This document shows, one piece after another, positions 56,326 to 64,000 of a stretch of 64,000 nucleotides of DNA. Origin of the DNA: Oikopleura dioica (Eukaryota; Chordata; Appendicularia; Copelata; Oikopleuridae). Positions within the stretch are counted from its first letter, which is position 1. Each line of letters starts with the position of its first letter. Under the pieces are notes generated by a model. The model worked only from the letters and a program-made list of their open reading frames with translations. It had not been told where the DNA came from and did not search any database. The position numbers and the translations under genes were made by a program. Location: assembly GCA_907165135.1 (NCBI GenBank), contig OU015566.1, positions 4,528,501 through 4,592,500 on the forward strand, written 5' to 3'.

Positions 56326-57073
56326 GGGTAATGGTATACATCGGCGCGGCGCTGCTCTCTCGATCCGCGCTCCACCAGAACCTATTTCTCACGGAGCCGT
56401 AAAATCTGAACGGATAAAGATTTTTTCAAAATTCAAAAAGATTCTGAATAATTAAAGTCTTTTCTACTAACTCAGCAAAATTGGTAATGATTGTCAAAGA
56501 GGAACTATCTGAAAATTGCCAGTTTCCTTTAAATGACATTTTCTTCGATATTTCTCATCCAAAATTTTTGAAAATTACACTGTCTTGTAGAGAATCGTCA
56601 GCTCTACAAATCCTGTTTTTCAGATTTTTGTTATAAGATCTTCGGATTTTAATATGCGCCCTTGAAGTCAGCGCTGTGAGGTCGTTGCGTGAGAAATAGA
56701 GAGCGGAGAGGCGCGAGAAGAAGTAGCCCTCTTTACAAATTGCGATATAAAATTAATAAAAGCTTCAAACAAAAATCTTAAAAACAGGATTTGTAGAGCT
56801 GACGATTCTCTACAAGACAGTGTAATTTCTAAAATTTTTGGATGAGAAATATCGAAGAAAATGTCATTTGAAGGAAACTGGCAATTTTCAGATAGTTCCT
56901 CTCTGACAATCATTACCAATTTTGCTGTGTTAGTAGAAAAGACTTTAATTATTCAGAATCTTTTTGAATTTTGAAAAATCTTTATCCGTTCAGATTTTAC
57001 GGCTCCATGAGAAATAGGTTCTGGCGGAGCGCGGATCGAGAGAGCAGCGCCGCGCCGATGTATACCATTACCC
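56326..57073. mobile_element. TTAA-flanked near-palindromic element
   Basis: TTAA at 56322-56325 and 57074-57077. Inverted arms of about 310 bp begin GGGTAATGGTATACATCGGC and GCCGATGTATACCATTACCC and remain almost identical (for example AATAGGTTCTGG, TCTGAACGGATAAAG, TCGTCAGCTCTACAAATCC). It lies directly upstream of the TBC1D13 start codon, leaving only a few bases between element and ATG. Confidence 0.85.
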
Positions 57074-57210
57074 TTAAATTGAAAATATAAAAGCATCTAT
57101 AAATGATCTTTGAACTCTATTTTGAAAGTGGAAAAATAGTGAGCAGTGACAGTAGCTGCAAATTGGACAAAAATATTCTTCTAGGGCAAGTTTTCCTTTT
57201 CGTTCGTTTT

Positions 57211-59529
57211 CTACATGTATGCCATTTGCTGAGTCATGTATTCTTGATACGCGTTCTGCTCGGCTTCGGTCATTTGCTCGACCAGAGACGGGTCTTCTGA
57301 TATTTCCTCGTAGCTGTATTCTTTTCCTGAAAGAAAAGGGTTGAAAGACATTTCTAAGGCAGAAAAACGCGTTACCTTGTACAGTAAGAGCGTCAGAATC
57401 GATAAACTCATCCTCGCTTGACTCTTCAATCGGATCTCTTGCTCTTGGATTGACTGGTTTGGGCTTGACGATCGCTGGCTGTTCTGTATTCCGCAGGAGA
57501 TCGTCGATATCTTCGATTTCGTCGTCTCTTCTTACAGGCTAAAGTGGGTAAGAAAGCTAGAAAAGAGATTGATTTGCACCTTGAAAGTATTTCCAGTCTC
57601 GAAATCGGCCAAATAGTCTTCGTCTTTTTGACAACCGTAGAATTGACCAGCCAGGATGGTTGTTCCTTCGCAACTTTTGTTTCCTGAAGAAAAGTAAGGG
57701 TAGATAGAGAGAAAACATCATGAAGCCGCTGACTTGCCTTGACATTTTCCTCGTGGTCGATAATAATATTGATGTCATCCGCGAATCCAGGTCTACTAGC
57801 TCCACTTCGCCAGCCATCGCCATCCTTCGGTTGACTAGATTCTGTTTTTCGAGTGACTCTTCCATCGGATCCGACGAAGACATCGTCATCTTTGTCGCTG
57901 TGGAGATACTGGACGAAGGAGGGATTGGGATCTGTCATCGTTGGCGTGAATTCGATGTTCTCTGTCTCTCTCAATGCCTAAAAGTGATCATGATTCCCTT
58001 CATGAGCGATTTGAACATACGTCGTAAATAGGAGCAATTTGCGTGTTAAACTTCGCCAGCAACGTCCTCGAATCCGTCTTCGGCCCAGCTGACGCATCCT
58101 CTTCAACTTCAGATCTACAGTAACTACAGAACAACTTCCCACTCATCGGATCGAGCAACTGATCGACCTGCAGATCGGTGTAAGTGTTTTTGCACATTGG
58201 GCAGATGAAACTCGCGCGATTGGAATTATCTCGCTAAGAAAAAGGGCTGAAGAAAGAAGAAGGAATGAGGGTGTAGTACCTCTTGCGATTCGATCTTTTC
58301 GCGCATTTTATGAAGCTTGAACTTGATGATGTTGATTGTTGTTCTTTAATAAGGTCAAAAAGAAGAAGTAATAAAGGTTGGACTCGGCAACAGGTAAGGA
58401 AAAACTGGGTCAGAATTGAAGAGATCTTAGAGGAAAAGCCGCGTAGCGGCTTTACGAAAACGAAGCCGCGAAGCGGCTTCGGAAAAGATCAATTCGAACC
58501 TTTGTCTTAGTTTTACGAAGCCCAAACAAGGATGTGAAATAGATTTGACCCATTCCTGTAATTAATAAAATAGTAAACAAATTTGCTCTTCGGAACGACT
58601 CCATTTTCATCAGGCTCTGCTCCCGGCGTTGGTTCAGAAAGCGTCTTCGATTTGAGAATCTTTTCCATTTTCATCGTCGTCAAAATCGCTCGCAACTGCT
58701 TCTTGTCGAATTTACACAGCGTCAGGATTTCTTCTTCTTTTATGCAGCGATTTCGTATCAGAATATCGAGAACTAAACAGAAGAATCACATGAAGGAACT
58801 CATTCGTTTGAAAAAATGGGCTTTGACTAATTGAAAATCTCGAACACTTTTTTCAAAATTGAAAAAGACACTCTTGGGACATCAGAAAAATTAGTGGCCG
58901 CTCGTTATGAAAAACGCAATAGAAAGAAAATGAGAGCGGCGATATACTTTTTTCTTGTTACTTTTTCTTTGGCGAAATTTTGCTTCCGACCGGGGTCGAT
59001 GGAGGAGCGTAATCATTTCAAGTTGATTCTCGATTGGTCTAGGAAAAAGTGGCGAGATCCGTAGCTTGGATCAGAAACCTGAGTCCCAACCCTGAGTCAG
59101 GGCCTGAAAGCTTCGCTCGGCAGCCTTTGTAGAAATCCTGAGTCAGGGAAAAAAAGATCTTCGTCATCCAGAATCAGGATTTCTACACAGGTTGCCAAGC
59201 GCAGCTTTCACGCCCTGACTCAGGTTTCGCACACAGGTTTCTGAGCCCAGATCAGTAGATTAAGTAGACCTAATTTACGAAAATGGTCATTTTTGAAAGA
59301 AAAAATCACCCCCTTTTCAACAAAAAAGGCCTGAAATGCACCCCTAGAGGAGGACCTGGAAAAGGAAGAAAACGATATTTTGCTCTGCGAAAATTCAGTA
59401 CAAATCAGAATAATTGAAAATAAACTTACTGAGAGAATGTTCAAAACTGTAGAATGCACGGAGCATAATTCGCACGAGTCGTTTCAGGTTTTCGGGAATA
59501 TCGTCATTTGTCTGGTCTTCTGTTTCCAT
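57211..59529 (-). CDS. GTF2E1: general transcription factor IIE subunit alpha
   Basis: Start [20 protein letters not shown], equivalent to the N-terminal winged-helix start of TFIIE-alpha. Next exons encode [48 protein letters not shown], then the zinc ribbon [20 protein letters not shown] ..[13 protein letters not shown] with two CxxC pairs, and [16 protein letters not shown]. The C-terminal part has [12 protein letters not shown] and an acidic tail ending [12 protein letters not shown]. It should be nuclear and act with TFIIE-beta in promoter opening and TFIIH recruitment. Introns are small, except those holding palindromic elements (about 58380-58510 and 59065-59245). Confidence 0.92.
58380..58510. 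mobile_element. degraded CCTGAGTCAGGG-family MITE with GCCGCGTAGCGGC hairpins
   Basis: The core AAAGCCGCGTAGCGGCTTTA and GAAGCCGCGAAGCGGCTTCG hairpins are intact, while the outer CTGGGTCAG and CTTAG arms are worn. It lies in a TFIIE-alpha intron. Confidence 0.65.
59065..59245. mobile_element. nested pair of CCTGAGTCAGGG-family MITEs
   Basis: Outer arms AGAAACCTGAGTC..CCCTGAGTCAGGGC and GCCCTGACTCAGGTTTCGCA; inner arms GCTCGGCAGCCTTTGTAGAA and TTCTACACAGGTTGCCAAGC. The pattern is one copy inserted into another. It lies in the first intron of TFIIE-alpha. Confidence 0.75.
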
Positions 59530-60230
59530 TCTCAAGAATTTAATTTTTTTAATTAAAAAAAATTGATTTTTTTTTAGATGAACCACAGATAAATATTTCT
59601 CTTTTGAAGATATTTCAGATTTTCAAAAATATTGAGATTTATCAAGATTTGGAAAATTAGCTCTTTCTCTCTTGAGAAATTCCCACCGCTCGGGGAGGAG
59701 CGCGCCGCGCGGAGGACCTCGCGCGCTGGAAGACGAGACTAAAAAATGCTTTTTTTCTAGAGAAATAAAGAAGCATGTGTTTTTCTTGTTGTTGTTTATT
59801 GAATTGGTTATTCTGACGATAAATTTGTGTAGACAGCTATTCCTACAATCATGATGAGGAAGATAATGACAACTAGCAGGAATTGAAAGTTTTTCGCGCT
59901 GTCTTCAAAAGAGGTTGAAATATTATTCCACTTGATTTTGAGCAGAAAGATTATTTGATTAAAGCTTTATTGACGTGTCTTTTCGTAATAATTTTCGGAC
60001 TCGAAGTGTTATGATGATAAATAACAATAATTTTTGTTTAAAATTTGTAATGCCACATTTTTGCTCTGTTAAAATCAACTGAGAATAAATTCATAATTTC
60101 CTTCATCGAGAATGAGGATTTCTATGTGAAATCACCATTCTCGATAAAAGAGCTTACGGGTGCTCATGAGCGCGCTCAAAAAGCGCTCAAACTCGCTGTT
60201 TTTTCTTATGATAACGAAATTTCCTCTTAA

Positions 60231-60631
60231 GGGGGGTAGAACTAGGTTTTGCGAAAAACCGTGATTTTCGTAAGGCATTTTAAATAAGAAAAATCTATTT
60301 TTACTTATGATCACGCAATTTCCTAAAAAATGTTGCTAAATAATGGGTAATACTAACTTAACATGAGATTTAAAAAGTTTAGCTAGTTACGTGAGTCGAG
60401 AAATTTGAGGACGCGAATACGCTAAAATTGCTATTTTCGAAGAGGTGGGCTGATGTTTCGCTCTCTAGCGCCAAAATGTGTTGACGAAAAAAAAATTTAA
60501 GAAAAATATTGTTAGATCTAAGTTTGTTCTATCTTCAGCCGAAGAGAGAATTTGAAAATCTAAGCTCTCCTAGCTTTGAGCGCCGGTCTAGAATCGGCTT
60601 TTTTCGAAAAACCTACAGTAGTTCTACCCCC
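60231..60631. mobile_element. TTAA-flanked element, GGGGGTAGAACTA ends
   Basis: TTAA at 60227-60230 and 60632-60635. Ends are GGGGGGTAGAACTA and TAGTTCTACCCCC. The interior contains TCGAGAAATTTGAGGACGCG, which recurs at about 60703. Confidence 0.75.
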
Positions 60632-60935
60632 TTAAATGTTGCTAGAAAAAGTATTCAACTATCTTTAAATGGATTCTAAAAATTTGGCAAGTCATATGAC
60701 TCGAGAAATTTGAGGACGCGAATGGGCTAAAATCGTTATTTTTGAAGAGATGGGTTGACATTTTGCTCTCTTCCGCAAAAATCTGTTGACGAAAAAATTT
60801 TTAAGAAAAATGTTGTTAGATCTACGTTTGCTCTTTCTTCAGCCGAAGAGAAAATTTGAATGTCTAAGCTCATCTGGCTTTGAGCGCCAGTCTAGAATTG
60901 GCTATTTTCGAAAAATCAAGTTCTACCCCCTTTAG
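60632..60935. repeat. tandem duplicate of the preceding TTAA element
   Basis: From about 60690 it repeats the preceding unit (ACTCGAGAAATTTGAGGACG, TTGTTAGATCTACGTTTGCT, CTTCAGCCGAAGAGAAAATT) at roughly 85-90% by eye and ends AAGTTCTACCCCC. The left end is not the element end, so this is a partial copy. Confidence 0.65.
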
Positions 60936-61219
60936 GCCCTTATTGTTAGAAAATTACGCTTCTCAGCAAAATACATCGCATTTTCCACCATCCGCTGACT
61001 AAATTTTCGTCGTTCAAATTTCAACCCGCTTATTTTCGAGAGCTACAGAAGTTCAAACCAAATTTTTGCGGTAATTAATTCTCACATGTTGTTTTGAATT
61101 TCCATCTGCCGGTTCTGCATTTGTCTCTTTCCCAACGAATTCGCTTGTGAATTATTCCATCTGCCGGTCTTATAAAATCAGATTTAAGCTCACTCACAAT
61201 TCATCAAAACAAAAAAAAA

Positions 61220-61837
61220 ATGAAGGTTTTTGTCGGACTCGTTCTCGCCGTCCAGGCCAACGTCAGATCCAGCAACATCTGCAAGTGGGAATGCGACAAA
61301 GCCCACGAAGCCGATCTCGAAGCCTGCGTTCCCTCATCGACGACCACGATGCTTACCACCAATGCCGAGTCGAAGCGGACGAGAAGCAGAAGGTTTGCAC
61401 CGATCCCTGCGGCGACTGCCACAAAAACTGCAACGTCGCGCACCACGAAGACAAGCTCAAGTGCGATCAAATTCAAAACCACCAGGAACACCAGAAGTGC
61501 ATGAAAGAGGCCAACAACGCCCACCACGCTTGCAACGACAAGTGCCACTGCATCGACTCCTGCGAGCATCGATACGTCACCGAGCACAACAGATGCGATG
61601 TAAGTTACGAAAGCTTTGTTTTATTTCCATCCCCTTTTTCAGGCGATCGATAACGACCCCGCCCTGGAGCAGCTTTGCCGAGACAACGCCTGGGAACTCC
61701 TCGATAACTGCATGAAGAGCAACTGCGGACAACCAGCGACGACTACCAGCTTTCCAACAACCACCCAGCCAACCACCACCACCACTGGAGAAGGAAGCGG
61801 AGACATGTGGTTCGAAGAAGAACCGCTCTTTTTGTAA
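61220..61837 (+). CDS. secreted Cys/His-rich protein with Thr-rich tail
   Basis: Signal peptide MKVFVGLVLAVQANV, then NICKWECDKAHEADLEAC. As written the frame breaks at about 61327; one extra C restores CRSLIDDHDAYHQCRVEADE and then VCTDPCGDCHKNCNVAHHED, KCDQIQNHQEHQKCMKEANN, HACNDKCHCIDSCEHRYV. After a short canonical intron at about 61600 the last exon has LCRDNAWELLDNCMKSNCGQ and a PATTTSFPTTTQPTTTTT mucin-like tail, ending EEEPLFL. The regular C-x(3)-C and C-x(10-12)-C spacing suggests repeated disulphide helices. In larvaceans, secreted Cys-rich proteins form the mucous house; whether this is one is unknown. Confidence 0.65.
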
Positions 61838-62090
61838 ACTGATTTTTGGATGCTGCATCTGATCTTTTTCAATATTTTGAAATAAAAAAGTAAAAAATAC
61901 ATTCATCAAAATGTTTTTCTCCATAAAAAATCAAGAAAGAAAATGATTTTTGCAATTTTTTTATTCGAAATAAAAGTTTTTTCTTGAAAAGTTGTCGTTC
62001 AATTTTCACCCTGCGAGAATCAACATCTGCTTTTTGACATCATTAAAGATGGGAATTTACACAGAGCAGAAAAAGAGATTGACACTGTAT

Positions 62091-63534
62091 TTACTCAACG
62101 CTGCTATAATCGAGGTCATCCATGTTGTCATCGGCACAGTATTCATCGCAGTCGTTCCCGCAGTCGTCATTGTCCTCAGATTCTTCGCAGTCGCCTTCAA
62201 GAAAGGCCATTTGTTGCTCCAAATCTTAAAAGTTCACCGACAAGTCTCGAGAAAACAAACCTTGTAAATAAGCAATTTCATCTCTTGTCAAAGCGAATTC
62301 AATTTCACTCTCGTCTTCTGAGCCACCGCTGCACTCTTCGATATCAATGCTGATTCGCTCGTAACATTGGAACATTCCATTTATCTGCCGCTCTGCTTCT
62401 TCAATTTCTTCGTCCTCAAAATCACCAAGATCCTCTTCGTCTTCGTCATCGTCTCCTCCATCGTCGTCATCGTCGAAGTCGTCAACGTCGTTTGCTTGAT
62501 CGAGCTCAGCTGTAACATCTGAATGAGAAAAAAAATGAAAGACAAAATCTTCAAAAATATTTTCTTCCAAGAAATTTTTTTCCCATTTGTTCTACAAATT
62601 TTCCGTCTTCAATCATTTTATTGAAGACAACCAGGACAAAGAAGCTACCGAAAATTTTAATAAGAAGATTACCGAGTATGTTTTCGCCAAATTGAAAACC
62701 TTGACCGGCATCGATCGAAATCACACCAAAATTTTTCTCTGATGATTTATTCGAAAATCGATTATCATATTCTTTGAATAAAAATTACCTGCATCATCAC
62801 CATTTGGAGATCCGCCATCATCATCATCATCAGAAGAGCTTCCATCGTCCTAGAAAAGCCTGAACAAAAAACCGTCAATGAAGTACCTCTTCCTCGTCAT
62901 CGTCATTACGGAGCTCCGGAACCTGTGTCCAAACCCTGAGTAAGGGCGTGAAAAACGAAGCCGCAATGATGAAAACGGCTACTTTGGAGAAGCGGAGTTT
63001 AGTTTAGTTTAGTTTACTGAAAACTAAACCGCAACCTTTCTCTCGCCTAAGGGCTGGGCTCGGCAACCTGTGTAGAAAACCTGAGTCAGGGTCTGAAAGA
63101 ACTAAAATGAGAGCGGCGCAGCGGCTTTTTAAAAACGAAGCCGCTGCGCGGCTTCGGGAATACTACCAATAAAATCTATAAATAATTCTAGCGAAGCCGC
63201 TTCGCGGCTTCGTTTTCAAAAGCCGCTGCGCGGCTTTTCATTAAAGTTCTTTCAGACCCTGATTCAGGTTTTCTCCACAGTTTGCCGAGCCAAGCCTCAG
63301 GGTTCTCAGACCCTGACTCAGGCTAAGATACAGGTTCTTGAACTCATCGTCGTTATCCCGATCTTTCTTCATGAAAAGAACTTCCTCTTCATCAGAAAAC
63401 TCTTTTTCTCGACAAAATCTCTGCATATGAATCATATCTTCATAACTCTGCTCCGAGGGCGTCCTATATCGACAGAGAAAAAATACTTGAGACTGATGAA
63501 AATTTCGCCAAAGCATTTTTTCAGTTTCATTCAA
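62091..63534 (-). CDS. strongly acidic Asp/Glu-rich protein, function unknown
   Basis: C-terminal exons encode DVTAELDQANDVDDFDDDDD, EEDLGDFEDEEIEEAERQIN, MFQCYERISIDIEECSGGSE, LTRDEIAYLQ, then DLEQQMAFLEGDCEESEDND and a Cys/Asp tail ending MDDLDYSSVE at 62091. Upstream exons add DDGSSSDDDDDGGSPNGDDA and ELRNDDDEEE. Further upstream, beyond nested MITEs (62920-63340), TPSEQSYEDMIHMQRF and EKEFSDEEEVLFMKKDRDND look like the same gene. The 5' end, and whether the element-bearing stretch is spliced out, are uncertain. It may be a histone- or calcium-binding acidic protein, but no family was recognised. Confidence 0.5.
62920..63340. mobile_element. nested CCTGAGTCAGGG-family MITEs
   Basis: Outer ends GAACCTGTGTCCAAACCCTG and CCTGACTCAGGCTAAGATAC; inner element (about 63057-63295) ends CTCGGCAACCTGTGTAGAAA and GTTTTCTCCACAGTTTGCCG with GCCGCTGCGCGGCTTCG hairpins. 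A GTTTAGTTTAGTTTA microsatellite lies between. It is flanked on both sides by coding-like acidic sequence. Confidence 0.75.
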
Positions 63535-64000
63535 TTTCGAGGGCTAAAATGGCGAGTTTCATTTCCAAATCTTGGACAATGCAATTTTCAATTTTCCAAA
63601 GAATGGATAAACGCACGGATTATTTTTAAAACGACTGTATTTTCTTCAGCAGAAACGAGGCGGCCTCTTCTAAAGCGGTATTCGTAAGTCAGGGGCGTTG
63701 TGGAGAGATAAGAAGAGGAAAATTATGTTATCTAAGCACCAAAGCGTATTCTGTTTGCGAAAATGTCTTATCGCGTTTCCGCTTTTAATTTTGACGAGCA
63801 CTCGTTTGAGTATAACTTTCAAGGAAATATGATGTGGATGGCTTTAGGGGTATTTTTATCAAAAAGTATCAATGACTGCAGATTTCCTTTTTTTATCGCA
63901 GTGACACCCTTATTCTAATTTTGTTGTTTGATTTTTCTTTGAAATAATTGACTAAAAACTTTTTAATTTTACAGAAATTTGACAGAATTCCAAATCATAA
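63535..64000. other. non-coding end of window
   Basis: AT-rich, no supported gene. A GTGACACCCTTATTC motif lies near 63900. Confidence 0.5.

Larger units (their letters stand above)
59530..61219. other. intergenic region with duplicated TTAA element
   Basis: Divergent promoter region of TFIIE-alpha and the Cys/His-rich protein. A short GC-rich patch (about 59690-59735) lies near the TFIIE-alpha side. The rest includes a TTAA element and its tandem duplicate (60231-60935). No exon was found. A TATAAA at about 61170 precedes the downstream gene. Confidence 0.5.

Noticed and set aside
61147-61653. 168-codon frame as the real start of the Cys/His-rich gene
   Set aside because: Its N-terminal part lacks a signal peptide and reads through the leader in a wrong frame; only the part after about 61327 is the true frame.

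Overview
The window is eukaryotic and reads like a very compact tunicate genome, most likely an appendicularian (Oikopleura-type). The reasons are about 25 protein genes in 64 kb, many introns of only 38-60 bp, numerous introns that must use GA-AG or other non-GT donors to keep a reading frame, closely spaced same-strand gene pairs that could be operons, TTAGGG-type telomere-like repeats, and chordate gene families (six-domain gelsolin, SURF4, SLC6, SLC16, SLC22, MFSD11, Yippee, calpain, TBC1D13, TFIIE-alpha). Species assignment is inference. All gene models below are hand-built from exon similarity and splice phase; the long open frames alone capture only parts of them.

Layout: 1-3.4 kb, AT-rich with dispersed repeats and a possible first exon at 204. 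3.4-7.4 kb (+), a large disordered acidic protein. 7.7-10.8 kb (-), gelsolin. 11.7-18.6 kb (+), three tandem SLC22-like transporters, the second and third degenerate near the end. 18.9-22.0 kb (+), an uncharacterised protein, SURF4 and a small secreted protein. 22.2-25.0 kb (+), SLC6 transporter. 25.2-27.1 kb (+), Cys-rich/kelch-like secreted protein. 27.3-29.0 kb (+), DEG/ENaC/ASIC channel. 30.7-32.6 kb (-), SLC16-like transporter. 32.9-33.2 kb (+), a 63-aa membrane microprotein. 35.3-35.5 kb (-), a 32-aa acidic microprotein inside a terminal-inverted-repeat element. 35.9-37.0 kb (+), EF-hand protein. 37.2-38.1 kb (-), Yippee. 38.9-39.2 kb (+), small membrane protein. 39.4-42.4 kb (-), astacin/EGF/vWA secreted protease. 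43.4-44.8 kb (+), copine-like C2 protein, then MFSD11/UNC93-like transporter to 46.8 kb. 46.8-48.8 kb (-), helical-repeat protein. 49.3-50.1 kb (+), secreted basic protein. 50.3-52.8 kb (+), calpain. 53.2-56.3 kb (-), TBC1D13. 57.2-59.5 kb (-), TFIIE-alpha. 61.2-61.8 kb (+), Cys/His-rich secreted protein. 62.1-63.5 kb (-), acidic protein.

The most interesting layer is not a gene but the interaction of small DNA transposons with splicing. Two non-autonomous hAT-like elements with 8-bp target duplications sit inside conserved coding blocks of SURF4 and TBC1D13, at places where removing the element as an intron restores the frame to the nucleotide. In SURF4 the element end supplies a GT donor and the duplicated target supplies the AG acceptor. 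Other families (TTAA-flanked piggyBac-like elements, a palindromic family ending in CCTGTGTAGAAACCTGAGTCAGGG, and two further inverted-repeat families) repeatedly inflate introns that would otherwise be about 50 bp. Four apparent one-base deletions in otherwise intact genes, mostly at short homopolymers, suggest residual long-read assembly errors rather than four independent pseudogenes.
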